A stretch of DNA of 64,000 bases from Arthrobacter sp. ISL-5 (GCF_018613835.1 NZ_JAGGPM010000043.1:1-64000), one strand, 5' to 3'; numbered from the stretch's first letter, positions 52,902 to 62,199 are shown. The notes: generated by a model not told the origin, from the letters alone. A program made the numbers and translations.

Positions 52902-53968
52902 CCTCCATCGAACCAGCCGGCACCAACCCGCCCGTACGTATCATTGACACCACCCTGCGCGACGGCAGCCACGCCGTCAGCCACAGCTTCACTATCCAGC
53001 AGGTCGCGGATATCTCGCGGGCACTCGACAGCGCCAGTGTGCCCATCATCGAGGTGACCCACGGTGACGGCCTCGCCGGATCCTCCTTCAACTACGGCTT
53101 CTCAGCCGTCCGCGACATCGACCTGGTGGCGGCCGCCGCGGAATCTGTCACCAAGGCCAAGATCGCCGTCCTGCTGCTGCCCGGCCTCGGAACGGTAGCG
53201 GACCTCCGCGAAGCACACGCCGCCGGCGCCCGCATGGCACGCGTCGCCACCCACTCCACCGAAGCCGACGTCAGCATCCAGCACTTCCGCGCGGCCCGGG
53301 ACCTGGGCATGGAAACCGCGGGCTTCCTCATGCTCTCGCACCGCACCGCGCCCGCCCAGTTGGCCCAGCAAGCGCGGATCATGGCCGACGCGGGCTGCCA
53401 GTGCGTCTACGTCGTGGACTCCGCCGGGGCACTGCTGCCCGAGGGCGTCCGGACCCGCGTTGACGCCCTGGTCCAGGAACTCGGCGACGACGCACTGGTG
53501 GGCTTCCACGGCCACCAGAACCTCTCCATGGGCGTGGCGAACTCGGTAGAGGCCTACCGCGCCGGCGCCCGCAGCATCGACGGCACCCTCCGCGCGCTGG
53601 GTGCAGGCGCCGGAAACACCCCCACCGAAGTCCTCGTCAGCGTCTTCGACGCCCTGGGGATCCCCACCGGCGTCAACGTCGAGGCAGCCCTCGCCGCCGC
53701 CGAAGAGGTACTGGCCCCCATCGTGACGCGCATGCCCGTGATGGACCGTTCCTCGATCGTTCAGGGGCGTTACGGTGTCTACAACTCGTTCCTGCTCCAC
53801 GCGGAACGGGCCGCGGTGCGCTACGGCGTTCCGGCCCACCAGATCCTCCGCAGGGTCGGCGAAGCCGGCTACGTCGGAGGCCAGGAAGACATGATCATCG
53901 ACGTCGCCATCGAACTGGCAGGTTTGCAGCGCCAGGCAGCCGAACACAACGAAAGAGTCCCCGCATGA
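52898..53968 (+). CDS. 4-hydroxy-2-oxovalerate aldolase
   Basis: This 356-residue DmpG/BphI-type HMGL-like TIM-barrel protein cleaves 4-hydroxy-2-oxovalerate to pyruvate and acetaldehyde. Motifs: [20 protein letters not shown] (catalytic R-D), [36 protein letters not shown] (metal HxH), [20 protein letters not shown], and a C-terminal DmpG communication domain. It overlaps both neighbours by ATGA, fitting the channelled aldolase-dehydrogenase complex. Confidence 0.92.
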   Translation: MTSIEPAGTNPPVRIIDTTLRDGSHAVSHSFTIQQVADISRALDSASVPIIEVTHGDGLAGSSFNYGFSAVRDIDLVAAAAESVTKAKIAVLLLPGLGTVADLREAHAAGARMARVATHSTEADVSIQHFRAARDLGMETAGFLMLSHRTAPAQLAQQARIMADAGCQCVYVVDSAGALLPEGVRTRVDALVQELGDDALVGFHGHQNLSMGVANSVEAYRAGARSIDGTLRALGAGAGNTPTEVLVSVFDALGIPTGVNVEAALAAAEEVLAPIVTRMPVMDRSSIVQGRYGVYNSFLLHAERAAVRYGVPAHQILRRVGEAGYVGGQEDMIIDVAIELAGLQRQAAEHNERVPA

Positions 53969-54783
53969 GCAACGAACCCACCAACACACCGTCCGCCCAG
54001 GGCAGCGCCTGGACCGAAGAGCGCGTCGCGGACGTGCTGTACAAGCGCGAACTCGACCGGACCGACGGCGGTAAAATCACCGACGAATACCCCGAACTGG
54101 ACCTGGATGCCGCCTACCGCGTCCAGCGGAAGCTCATCGACCTGAAGGTCGCCGGCGGAGAGCGCGTGATCGGCGTCAAGCTCGGCCTCACCGCCCGCGC
54201 CAAGCAGCAGCAGATGGGCATCGACTCTCCCCTCACCGCCGTCATCACCGACAAGATGGTCCTCGAAGCCGGTGTTCCGATCCCATTGGACGAACTTATC
54301 CACCCGAAGATCGAACCGGAAATCGTCTTTGTCATGAAAGAACGCCTCGCCGGCCCCGGCGTGACAGCGGCAACCGCGATGGCCGCCGTCGGCAGCGTCC
54401 ACGCAGGGTTCGAGGTCATCGACAGCCGCTTCACCGACTTCAAATTCACCCTTCCCGACGTCGTGGCAGACAACGCCTCCTCCTCTAGGCTCTTCATCGG
54501 CGCCTCCGGCACCGACCCGGCAGGACTGGACCTTGCCCTCGAGGCCGTCGTCCTGTCCGTCAACGGCACCGTGGTCGCGACCGCCACCGGCGCAGCCGTC
54601 CAGGGACACCCCGGTGAGGCCCTGGCCCTGGCCGCCAATGCCCTCGCCGAACGCGGAGAGGTCATCGACGCCGGTGCGGTCGTGCTCACCGGCGGCATGA
54701 CCGACGCCGTGTTCGTCCGGCCCGGAGAGCAGATCACCGCCGAGTTCACGAACCTCGGAACACTGACCGTCTGCGGCGCCTGA
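53965..54783 (+). CDS. 2-keto-4-pentenoate hydratase family protein
   Basis: This 272-residue paralogue of the 51115-51906 protein reads YRVQRKLIDLKVAGGERVIG, VKLGLTARAKQQQMGIDSPL, HPKIEPEIVFVMKERL, VIDSRFTDFKFTLPDVVADN and NASSSRLFIGA. It hydrates 2-hydroxypenta-2,4-dienoate to 4-hydroxy-2-oxovalerate, or acts as the decarboxylase partner. It overlaps the aldolase by ATGA, so its product would feed the aldolase directly. Confidence 0.85.
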   Translation: MSNEPTNTPSAQGSAWTEERVADVLYKRELDRTDGGKITDEYPELDLDAAYRVQRKLIDLKVAGGERVIGVKLGLTARAKQQQMGIDSPLTAVITDKMVLEAGVPIPLDELIHPKIEPEIVFVMKERLAGPGVTAATAMAAVGSVHAGFEVIDSRFTDFKFTLPDVVADNASSSRLFIGASGTDPAGLDLALEAVVLSVNGTVVATATGAAVQGHPGEALALAANALAERGEVIDAGAVVLTGGMTDAVFVRPGEQITAEFTNLGTLTVCGA

Positions 54784-54831
54784 ACCAGTCCGCGCCTCAC
54801 CACATAAGCCAATTACGAAAGAAGGACGGCC

Positions 54832-55260
54832 ATGACAGCCACCGAAGGCCAGAACTGGCAGATTGACGAATTCCTGGACACCTACCGCGAGCTGATGGGT
54901 TTCGTACCCCCGCGCATCCAGGCCCGCTTCGACCGGCTCCGGGTCACGAACCCGGAACTGCTGCTCGCAGAAGAGCGTGTCCGCAACCTGATCTGCTACA
55001 CGGACAAGCTCGACCAGAAAACCGTCCAGCTGATTCTGTTCGCGGTCCTGGCCGTCAACCTGCGCGACGCCGCCAAGCTGCACGGCCTGGCCGCACGCCG
55101 CGCCGGTGCCAGCTGGGACGAGCTGCAGGCCACGATCGACCTCGCCTATCTCTTCGGCGGGCTGTCCGTGGCCAACCACGCCCCGGCCGTTCTCGACGGC
55201 ATCGCCGAGCTGGAGCAGAAGAACGAAGCGGGCCTCGGCGCGTCGGCCGCACCGCGCTGA
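54832..55260 (+). CDS. Carboxymuconolactone decarboxylase-like protein
   Basis: This 142-residue all-helical protein contains VRNLICYTDKLDQKTVQLIL, VLAVNLRDAAKLHGLAARRA, GASWDELQATIDLAYLFGGL. That is the CMD/AhpD fold pattern in which helices carry the active site. It lacks the CxxC of AhpD, reading AKLHGLAA, so a peroxidase role is unlikely. CMD decarboxylates a lactone in ortho-cleavage routes; next to an extradiol dioxygenase it may instead act on a meta-pathway intermediate. The preceding GAAAGAAGGA gives a good ribosome site. Confidence 0.75.
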   Translation: MTATEGQNWQIDEFLDTYRELMGFVPPRIQARFDRLRVTNPELLLAEERVRNLICYTDKLDQKTVQLILFAVLAVNLRDAAKLHGLAARRAGASWDELQATIDLAYLFGGLSVANHAPAVLDGIAELEQKNEAGLGASAAPR

Positions 55261-55335
55261 CCCCACCTGCCCCTCAGACCTACCAAGACGACACATTTCG
55301 GCGGCCCCGCCGGCCGCCGCGTGCAAAGGAGCACC

Positions 55336-56358
55336 ATGGCTGACATCTCCCACCACGCCGAACGGCTGGCTGACCCTGCGGAAGACACTTACAAGGAACC
55401 CATTTACGACGTCGCCCAGTTGGGCCACGTGGAAATCCTCAGCCCGGATCTCCAGGCCACGGCAGACTTCTTCACCCGCGTCTACGGTCTCTACACGGTG
55501 GAGGAAACTGTTGATTCCGTGTACCTGAGGGCGTGGAACGACGATGTGCGGACGTCTTTGAAGGTGACGGCAGCGGGCCAGCCCGGCCCGGGCCATGTAG
55601 CGTGGCGCTGCACCAGTCCCCAGGCCCTGGGCCGCAGGGTGGCGGCGCTGGAGGCCAAGGGAATCCACGGGCAGTGGATCGACGGGGACGTCGGGCACGG
55701 CCGTGCCTACCAGTATCGCGGCCCGGGCGGGCACCTGCAGGAGATCTACTTCGAAACGGAAAAGTTCGTCGCCCCGGAAGGACAGAAGCCTTATCTGCCC
55801 AACCAGCCCCAGAAGTATGATCCGCGTGGCGTGGCGGCAGCCCACCTGGACCACATCAACCTGCTGGTCCCCAACGTCGCCCAGGCCAGCGCCTTCGCAC
55901 AGGAATCACTCGGCTTCAAGTTGCGGGAGCGTCTGGTCCCGGCCGGCACGGATCAGGAAGTCGGGGCGTGGCTTTCGGTCATGACCAAAGCCCATGACCT
56001 TGCCCTGACCCAGGAGCAGCATCCCACCGAAGGCCGGCTGCACCACCTCGCGTATGCCGTGGAAAGCCGCGAGGATGTGCTTCGCGCCGCGGACATTTTC
56101 ATGGAGAACGGCGTGCCCATCGATTTCGGGCCGGCCAAGCACTCCCGCACCCAGGGGTTCTTCCTCTACGTCATCGAACCCGGCGGGAACCGGATCGAGG
56201 TGTTCTCCGGAGGCATCCATATCTTCTCGCCGGACTGGGAACCGGTCACCTGGGACACGGAGACCGGCGGGCGAAGCACGGCCTGGGGCCTGGCCACTCC
56301 GCCCAGCTTCAAGGACTACGCCACCCCGCCCTACGTGCCCGCAGCACCGGTGGCCTGA
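55336..56358 (+). CDS. Extradiol dioxygenase (catechol 2,3-dioxygenase-like, type I VOC)
   Basis: This two-domain VOC protein of 340 residues is typical of type I extradiol dioxygenases, which open a catechol ring next to the hydroxyls. Iron-ligand candidates: His in AAAHLDHINLLVPN, His in GRLHHLAYAVES, Glu in GGNRIEVFSGGI, the C-terminal domain 2-His-1-Glu set. The N-terminal domain (LGHVEILSPDLQATADFFTR) is structural. An AAAGGAG site fixes the start at ATG 55336. In context it would cleave catechol or a carboxylated catechol such as protocatechuate. Confidence 0.88.
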   Translation: MADISHHAERLADPAEDTYKEPIYDVAQLGHVEILSPDLQATADFFTRVYGLYTVEETVDSVYLRAWNDDVRTSLKVTAAGQPGPGHVAWRCTSPQALGRRVAALEAKGIHGQWIDGDVGHGRAYQYRGPGGHLQEIYFETEKFVAPEGQKPYLPNQPQKYDPRGVAAAHLDHINLLVPNVAQASAFAQESLGFKLRERLVPAGTDQEVGAWLSVMTKAHDLALTQEQHPTEGRLHHLAYAVESREDVLRAADIFMENGVPIDFGPAKHSRTQGFFLYVIEPGGNRIEVFSGGIHIFSPDWEPVTWDTETGGRSTAWGLATPPSFKDYATPPYVPAAPVA

Positions 56359-56361
56359 GAC

Positions 56362-57279
56362 GTGGAAATAGTGCAGGCTGACAGCGACACCAACGCCGGC
56401 TCCTACGTGGCGAGCTTCTTCACCCTGTCCGGCAGCGGCTTCGGACAACCGCCGAGACACGCGTTCTCATACCGGGTCCGGGCCGCCGCCGAAGCAGGCT
56501 TCGACGGCATCGGCCTGCACCTGAACGAACTCACCGACCCGGCGTGGAACGAGCTCGGCACGGCCGATCCCTCGGCGGTGCTGGACCACATGGCCGGCGT
56601 CCTGCAAGGGACCGGGCTGGACGTCGTCGAAATCGAATTCGTGGGCGGCTGGTGCGACGGACCCGGCAACCCCGCCGTTGCTACGGCCGCTGAACTCATC
56701 GGCGAGGTCGCCGGGCGGCTGGCCGCCAACAATGTTGGCGGGCATCACGTCAGCGTGGGGGAGTTCACGGCCGGACCGTCCGCAGACCCGCAGCTCGCGG
56801 GCCGCGGACTGGCCGAGTTCGCCGAGGCCGTGGCCGGCACGGGTTACGTTCCCGCCATCGAGGCCTTCGCTTGGTCGAAGATCCCAGACTACGGTCTGGT
56901 CCGCGACATCCAGACCGTTACAGGCGTGGGGGGCGCCCTGGCAGATACGTGGCACGCCTTCAACACCGGCTGCACCACCGACGGGATCGCCAGGGGAGAG
57001 ATGGGCCTGATCACAGCCGTCCAGCTCAACGGCGGCTACCGCGTCCACGAAGACTTCCTGGCCAACGCGCGCTCAACCCGCCGGCTGCCCGGGGACGGCG
57101 ACCTCGACGGCGAAGGCTTCATCCGGGCCGTCCGCGCCGCCGGCTTCACCGGGCCCTGGTGCGTCGAAGTCAACTATCCGGAGTTCCGTGAGCTGGATGC
57201 CGCCATCGCCGCCAGCAGCAGCATCGCCGCCGCCCGGAAGCTCATGGCAGCGGCCCTCGCGCCCTCCCTGAAGCACTGA
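56362..57279 (+). CDS. TIM-barrel isomerase/epimerase-like protein, possible 3-dehydroshikimate dehydratase
   Basis: This 305-residue AP-endonuclease-2/xylose-isomerase-like barrel starts at GTG 56362, 3 bp after the dioxygenase. Motifs: AAAEAGFDGIGLHLNELTDP, DVVEIEFVGGWCDGP, PAIEAFAWSKIPDYG, ALADTWHAFNTGCTTDG, PWCVEVNYPEFREL. These supply E/D/H/E metal ligands. In quinate/shikimate catabolism an enzyme of this fold converts 3-dehydroshikimate to protocatechuate. The location between a dioxygenase and dehydroquinase makes that likely, but sugar isomerase activity is not excluded. Confidence 0.7.
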   Translation: MEIVQADSDTNAGSYVASFFTLSGSGFGQPPRHAFSYRVRAAAEAGFDGIGLHLNELTDPAWNELGTADPSAVLDHMAGVLQGTGLDVVEIEFVGGWCDGPGNPAVATAAELIGEVAGRLAANNVGGHHVSVGEFTAGPSADPQLAGRGLAEFAEAVAGTGYVPAIEAFAWSKIPDYGLVRDIQTVTGVGGALADTWHAFNTGCTTDGIARGEMGLITAVQLNGGYRVHEDFLANARSTRRLPGDGDLDGEGFIRAVRAAGFTGPWCVEVNYPEFRELDAAIAASSSIAAARKLMAAALAPSLKH

Positions 57280-57330
57280 ACCTTCTTCACGCCCGGTTTT
57301 GCGCGCCCATAGCCACCCAGAAAGCAGCCC

Positions 57331-57807
57331 ATGAACAATCGCGTCCTGGTCCTGAACGGACCCAACCTGAACATGCTCGGCACCCGCGAGCCAGAAATCT
57401 ACGGCAGCGACTCGATCGCCGACGTAGAACGCCTGGTCCGCGACCGCGCAGCCACCCACGGCCTGGAAGTGGACTTCCTGCAGAGCAACCACGAAGGTGA
57501 CCTCATCGACGCCCTCCACCGCGGCCGCAGCGAAAACATCGGCTGCGTCATCAACCCAGCCGGACTGACCCACACGTCCGTGGCACTGCACGACGCGATC
57601 AAGGCCTCAGAACTGGACGTGGTCGAAGTCCACATCAGCAACCCCCACACACGCGAAACCTTCCGCCACCACTCCTTCGTCTCGCCCGTGGCCAAGGCTG
57701 TCATCGCCGGCGCCGGCGTCAGCGGCTACGCCTTCGGGGTCGACATCATCGCCGCCCGGCACGCCGCGAGGTCCACTTCGGAAACCACGACCGCACAGGA
57801 GAGCTGA
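57331..57807 (+). CDS. 3-dehydroquinate dehydratase, type II
   Basis: This 158-residue AroQ/QuiB-type dodecameric enzyme converts 3-dehydroquinate to 3-dehydroshikimate. Motifs: VLVLNGPNLNMLGTREPEIY (flexible active-site loop with arginine and tyrosine), FLQSNHEGDLIDALH (N/E), CVINPAGLTHTSVALHDAI (N and H-x-S), VEVHISNPHTRETFRHHS (H and R). All known catalytic residues are present. Its place in the catabolic operon implies quinate degradation. Confidence 0.92.
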   Translation: MNNRVLVLNGPNLNMLGTREPEIYGSDSIADVERLVRDRAATHGLEVDFLQSNHEGDLIDALHRGRSENIGCVINPAGLTHTSVALHDAIKASELDVVEVHISNPHTRETFRHHSFVSPVAKAVIAGAGVSGYAFGVDIIAARHAARSTSETTTAQES

Positions 57808-58240
57808 CACGTCGCAGCGAAAACTCCGCGTGGGCATCATCGGTTGCGGAAAGAACGCGATCAACCACGTCGAGGCCCTCCAGAGCATCCCCGAGGTTGC
57901 GCTGGTGGGCCGCCGCCAGGAATGGGCTGCACGTCCTGTGTGAGAAGCCCATAGCCATCACCCTCGAAGAGACCGACCGCATGATCGAGGCCTGCCGTAA
58001 CGCCGGCGTGAAACTCGGTGTCCTCTTCCAGCGGCGCTTCTGGCTCGCCGCCCAGCGCATCCGCAAAAGCACTCGACGACGGGACGCTAGGCACCCCGAT
58101 CCTAGGCACCTGCACGTGCGGCTGGGACGCGATGCCGACTTCTGGGCCGAGCCGTGCCGCCGCAGCTGGGACACCGAAGGTGGCGGCGTGATGATCAACC
58201 AGGGCATCCACTATCTGGAACAACCGGCGGAGTTCTCCCC
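57808..58240 (+). pseudogene. Gfo/Idh/MocA-family oxidoreductase, internally deleted
   Basis: The N-terminus KLRVGIIGCGKNAINHVEAL, QSIPEVALV is a proper Rossmann start, but it then jumps to another frame at AARNGLHVLCEKPIAITLEE, TDRMIEACRNAGVKLGVLFQ. About 50 residues are missing between. A compensating pair of 1-base shifts follows (KST... for KALDDGTLGTPILGTCTCGW), then DADFWAEPCRRSWDTEGGGV, MINQGIHYL, after which it ends in foreign sequence. The enzyme would be an NAD(P)-dependent sugar/inositol-type dehydrogenase, formerly the last gene of the operon. Confidence 0.85.
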
Positions 58241-58716
58241 GACCATAGCTCAACCAAAGGATGTCAGCGTCTGATGTAGTGCCTCTACGCGACCGTAGCG
58301 CACGGGGGTCCCGGCCTGGGACCTCCTCCGAAGAGACAGCGGGCCCAAAACGTGCTGCACTCCCCCCGTTCAATTACGACATCGATGCGCCTAAGGAGTG
58401 CGACTGATGTCGGGCTGTCGCCGTCGTAACTTGTTTCCATGATTCTCATCAATCCCAGCGCAGATTCACGGAAAGCGTTCCAAAGAGCGGGACACCGGGA
58501 CGGGTCCTCAAACGGTGCTGGGTGACCAGAATGCCGTGCTTGCCCTGGGCGAGGGCCTTCGTGCGGACCGCATCCACGGCTCGGTTATCCCGTTCATGAA
58601 CGCTGCCGGCGTCTTAGGGACCAACTTCTGTGAGGACGGTCGATGGAGTGGCTGTCATCCGCTCTCTTTCGGGGGATGCAGTGGGAAGTCTGATGTGGGA
58701 ACGGGCGGTTTTCGCC
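58241..58716. other. Degraded boundary region
   Basis: No intact gene. A minus-strand stretch (DAVRTKALAQGKHGILVTQH) looks weakly coding but is unassigned. It separates two convergent catabolic blocks. Confidence 0.35.
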
Positions 58717-59367
58717 CTACCAATGCGCCCCGAAACGCTCGCGCAGTTCGTTGATGGAAGACTCTGCCAGCCCTGAGGGTCGGGTCCTGTTCCACAGGAA
58801 GGCTGTTTCCTCCAGTTCCTCCAGCGTTGCCATGGCCGACGCCGGGGAGGCGTGCCACACGTTTGGCCCGAGCCGATCGAGCATGACGCTGCGGATGGGG
58901 GCGCCCGATTCCTTGGCAGCGATGATTGCGTCGTGCACCAGATCGGCTGCCTCGGCCGAACCGGGCGTGAAGTACGGGATGAGCGGTACTCGGCCGACTT
59001 TCATCACGAAGTAGGGCGTGATGGGAGGAAGGAACTCGCTGGCAGGGCCGGTGTGGGCCAGGGACGCGGCTACCAGTTCGCGGCTGTGCGTGTGGATGAC
59101 GCACTTGGCGGCTGGATCAGCGTCATAGATCCGGCGGTGCAAGACGATCGTCTTACTCGGGCGCTCACCGGACACGTGGTTCCCTGCTGCATCGAGGAGG
59201 CTGAGGGCTTCCGGTTCCAGCCGCCCGAGCGAGGCATCGGTCGGGGTGACGAGGTATCCGTTATCGAGGCGGATGCTGATGTTTCCGGTCGTGCCGTGCA
59301 CATATCCGCGGGAAAACAGTGATGCGCCGATTCTGCAGATCTCAGTTCGTGCGTCAAATTCGTTCAT
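58717..59367 (-). CDS. otnC: 3-oxo-tetronate 4-phosphate decarboxylase (class II aldolase family)
   Basis: This 216-residue class II aldolase/adducin-fold enzyme reads ICRIGASLFSRGYVHGTTGN, NISIRLDNGYLVTPTDASLG, CVIHTHSRELVAASLAHTGP (zinc HxH), and a later zinc-binding region VWHASPASAMATLEELEETA. With the kinase encoded next it forms the OtnK/OtnC pair: after phosphorylation, 3-oxo-tetronate-4-phosphate is decarboxylated to dihydroxyacetone phosphate. Its ATG overlaps the kinase stop (ATGA). It is last in the minus-strand operon. Confidence 0.8.
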   Translation of the reverse strand: MNEFDARTEICRIGASLFSRGYVHGTTGNISIRLDNGYLVTPTDASLGRLEPEALSLLDAAGNHVSGERPSKTIVLHRRIYDADPAAKCVIHTHSRELVAASLAHTGPASEFLPPITPYFVMKVGRVPLIPYFTPGSAEAADLVHDAIIAAKESGAPIRSVMLDRLGPNVWHASPASAMATLEELEETAFLWNRTRPSGLAESSINELRERFGAHW

Positions 59368-60617
59368 GTCAGTTCCTCGAATGCGAAGGTAAAGAAGTTG
59401 GGCCCGCCAAAGTTGCCTGACTTAAGCGCGACATGAAGGGGTCCGGCGAACGACTCGCCATAGGCCCAGGGGACCCCGGGGTCTATCTGCCGGCCGATGT
59501 GCAGTTCGCGGATGCCCAGCGCCTGGACGCATGCGCCCGAGGTCTCGCCGCCGGCGAGAACAAGTTGCCCCACTCCAAGGTTGACCAGCCCGACGGAAAT
59601 GGCTGACAACGCGCCTTCGACAATGTTTCCGACGGACGCCGCGCCGGCAATTGCCTGTGTGGCGGAAACCGCCTCGGGGCAGGCTGTGGAGTAGAGGAGT
59701 ATGGGCTCCGCCTCCTGTAGGGCGGCGGCGGCCCAATCCAGCGCTTCGGTGACGATGTCGGCGCCTGCCATCAGACGTATCGGATCAACTGCGAATTTCG
59801 GCCCGTTAAAGAGTGCTACTTGTTCGTTTGTTGCCGCGGACACGCTGCCGGCAACTATGGCGCGTTTCCCGCGGGCGGTGGGTAATTCGCCTGCACCGCT
59901 GTTGTCAAGGTTCCAGGCCGCCGGGAGCGTCAGCCCGAGCCCTGAGCTGCCTGTGACGAGCGGGAAGTCGGCGACTGCCCGGGCGATGATGGTCAGGTCG
60001 GTGTTTATCGTGGTGTCGACCACCGCGATCTCTACGCCCATGGACTTCAGTTCCTCCAGGCGCTCCCGGACCCGCCCGCTGCCGGAGGCAATGTCATCGG
60101 AGTCAACGAGGCCTACCCGCCGCCGGGTTTGGGGGGTCAGCAGCCGCACGACGTCCGAGTCGGTCATTGGGGTCAGTGGATGGGTACGCATGCTCGACTC
60201 ACTGAGTGGCACGTCGTCAACGAATAGCCGGCCGTCATGGACGGTGCGGCCGGCATCGGGAAATGCCGGGGCGGCGATTGTCATCGTCGCGCCCAGGTCG
60301 TCCATTGCCGCGTCGATGACGGGTCCGATGTTGCCCGTTGGGGTGCTGTCAAAGGTTGAGCAGTATTTGATGAAGTATTTGCCGGCGCCTCTGGCGCGGA
60401 GCCAGTCCAGGGCCGCTCGTGACTCGCCCACGGCTGCCTCGGCCGGTGCCGTCCGGGACTTCAGGGCGATGACGACAGCGTCGACGTCGCCGGGGAGGTC
60501 GGAAGAGGTGGGCAGTCCGTTGATCTGTAGAACCCTTAGCCCTGCCCGCACGAGGTTGTTGGAAAGGTCCAGGGCGCCTGTGAAGTCATCGGCGATTGCC
60601 CCTACTGCCAGCGTCAT
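59364..60617 (-). CDS. otnK: Four-carbon acid sugar kinase (DUF1537, 3-oxo-tetronate kinase)
   Basis: This 417-residue DUF1537 kinase has VGAIADDFTGALDLSNNLVR (sugar-binding N-terminal domain), FIKYCSTFDSTPTGNIGPVI, MTIAAPAFPDAGRTVHDGRL and a C-terminal nucleotide-binding domain with VLAGGETSGACVQALGI. It uses ATP to phosphorylate 3-oxo-tetronate, the oxidation product of threonate or erythronate. It overlaps its neighbours by ATGA on both sides, a tightly coupled operon. Assignment among the acid-sugar kinase subfamilies (OtnK or DtnK-like) is from the partner OtnC. Confidence 0.85.
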   Translation of the reverse strand: MTLAVGAIADDFTGALDLSNNLVRAGLRVLQINGLPTSSDLPGDVDAVVIALKSRTAPAEAAVGESRAALDWLRARGAGKYFIKYCSTFDSTPTGNIGPVIDAAMDDLGATMTIAAPAFPDAGRTVHDGRLFVDDVPLSESSMRTHPLTPMTDSDVVRLLTPQTRRRVGLVDSDDIASGSGRVRERLEELKSMGVEIAVVDTTINTDLTIIARAVADFPLVTGSSGLGLTLPAAWNLDNSGAGELPTARGKRAIVAGSVSAATNEQVALFNGPKFAVDPIRLMAGADIVTEALDWAAAALQEAEPILLYSTACPEAVSATQAIAGAASVGNIVEGALSAISVGLVNLGVGQLVLAGGETSGACVQALGIRELHIGRQIDPGVPWAYGESFAGPLHVALKSGNFGGPNFFTFAFEELT

Positions 60618-61267
60618 GAGACGCCCACCAGGGTGTGGAGTTTTTCGAACAGCAGGTCAGGGCTGGCGAGCACCGGCACCTTGACCGACGAGGCTAGCTC
60701 CTCTTGCAGGGGTGCAAGGGAAGCCTGTGCCAGAACCAGCAGCTCCACGTTCGTGGCGAGCTCGCGCGCTGCAGATAGCACGATCCGGTCGTGTTCGGCC
60801 CGGTCTCCGGCGAAGAGGGCGGCGTAGGCCCGGGGCAGCAGGACCGGCTGGATGACGATCTGACGCGAGGCGTCCCGGGCGTGCTGAAGGAGCAGTGCGG
60901 TGCTCGCCTGAAGAGTGCTGGAGGCGGTGCAGACCAGTCCGATCCGGGTCGCCGACGTTACAGCAAGCGATGCCATGGGGTCATCGATCTTGAGGACCGG
61001 AGTTTTTAGCGAGTTCCGGGCGATGTCGACACCGGGGGACGTGGACGAACAAGTCACAACGATGAGGTCAGCGCCGGAGGCTTCGGCGATTTCCAGCTGT
61101 GTCGCGAGGCGCTCAAACACGGCGGCTGGAGGTTCTTCGCGGAGCAGATCCTGGAGCAGGCTTTCATTGAGAACATGAAATGCATCGAGGTCGGGAAATT
61201 CCGAGCTGACGCGGTCCCGGAACTGGTCCAGCACCGCGCTGACGGTGTGTACGAAGGCTAGTCTCAC
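60614..61267 (-). CDS. Asp/Glu racemase-superfamily protein
   Basis: This 217-residue two-domain protein has paired catalytic-cysteine-like loops: DLIVVTCSSTSPGVDIARNS and TRIGLVCTASSTLQAST. The LVLAQASLAPLQEELA region lacks the usual second cysteine, reading AQAS instead of C-T-x. So a two-base racemase mechanism is doubtful; maleate-isomerase or decarboxylase-like chemistry is possible. It sits between the lactonase and the kinase with ATGA overlaps, so it presumably acts on an acid-sugar intermediate. Confidence 0.7.
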   Translation of the reverse strand: MRLAFVHTVSAVLDQFRDRVSSEFPDLDAFHVLNESLLQDLLREEPPAAVFERLATQLEIAEASGADLIVVTCSSTSPGVDIARNSLKTPVLKIDDPMASLAVTSATRIGLVCTASSTLQASTALLLQHARDASRQIVIQPVLLPRAYAALFAGDRAEHDRIVLSAARELATNVELLVLAQASLAPLQEELASSVKVPVLASPDLLFEKLHTLVGVS

Positions 61268-62199
61268 AATGCACCCCGGGTGTTGACGTTGATTGCGTAG
61301 AGGGAGGTTCCTGCTGCCATGAACACGCGGTTCCTGGATCTTCCACCGAAGGTGACATTGGCGCAGCGTTCGGGAAGGGCGATGTGGCCGATCGGGTCGC
61401 CGTCAGGGGCGAAAATGCGTACCCCGTCGAGTTCGGGCGTTCCCATTCCCCAACCGCACCAGAGGTTCCCGTCTTCATCGACCCGCAGCCCGTCAGGGAT
61501 GCCGTCTTCGGCGTCGATGAGGACGCGCTGGTTCGTCAGGAGGTTATTGGCAACGTCGAAAGCGATGATGTTGCGGCGGGGGACGGCGCGTGACTGCACG
61601 ACATACAGGGTGGATTCGTCCGGGGAGAAGGCGAGGCCGTTGGGGGAGAGGATGCCGGACGCCGCTACGGAAAGCTCGCCGGTGGCTCCGTCGATCCGGT
61701 ACAGGTTGGTGGGCAGTTCTGCCTCCGCCCGGTATCCTTCGTAGTCGCCTGAGATGCCGAAGGCAGGGTCGGTGAACCACACGGAACCGTCCGACGTGGC
61801 GACAACGTCGTTGGGGGAGTTCAGAGGTTTGCCGTCCCAGGAGTCTGCGAGGACCGTGATGCTGCCGTCGTATTCGGTGCGTGTCACTCGTCGTCCGCCG
61901 TGCTCGCAGGTCACGAGGCGGCCGCCGCGGTCGCGGGTGTTGCCGTTGGCGTAGTTGGCCGGTTGCCTGAACACTGTTGATTCACCGGTCTGTTCGTCCC
62001 AGCGCATGATCCTGTCGTTGGGGATGTCGCTCCAGAGGAGCTGGCGCCCGTCGCCGAACCAGACGGGCCCTTCGGCCCATCGGAATCCGGTGGCGAGTCG
62101 TTCGACCTTTGCCAGGACTACTACGTATTTCTGGAAGCGTTCATCGAGGACCCGGACGGCGGGGTCGGGGAACCTGTCCGCGGGGCGCCAGTCGTTCAC
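61264..62199 (-). CDS. SMP-30/gluconolactonase-family lactonase
   Basis: This 311-residue six-bladed beta-propeller reads GFRWAEGPVWFGDGRQLLWS, DIPNDRIMRWDEQTGESTVF, GRLVTCEHGGRRVTRTEYDG, NSPNDVVATSDGSVWFTDPA, LSPNGLAFSPDESTLYVVQS and PDGLRVDEDGNLWCGWG. The metal ligands E (AEGP), N (NSPND), N (SPNGL) and D (PDGL) are all present. It would hydrolyse a sugar-acid lactone to the free acid, feeding the tetronate route. No signal peptide, so cytoplasmic. ATGA overlaps on both sides. Confidence 0.88.
   Translation of the reverse strand: MNDWRPADRFPDPAVRVLDERFQKYVVVLAKVERLATGFRWAEGPVWFGDGRQLLWSDIPNDRIMRWDEQTGESTVFRQPANYANGNTRDRGGRLVTCEHGGRRVTRTEYDGSITVLADSWDGKPLNSPNDVVATSDGSVWFTDPAFGISGDYEGYRAEAELPTNLYRIDGATGELSVAASGILSPNGLAFSPDESTLYVVQSRAVPRRNIIAFDVANNLLTNQRVLIDAEDGIPDGLRVDEDGNLWCGWGMGTPELDGVRIFAPDGDPIGHIALPERCANVTFGGRSRNRVFMAAGTSLYAINVNTRGAL

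Noticed and set aside
53869-55854. 661-codon open frame antisense to the aldolase, hydratase and dioxygenase genes
   Set aside because: It lies wholly opposite well-supported catabolic genes; long antisense frames are expected in high-GC DNA with G/C at third positions, and the translation is repetitive and unlike any family.
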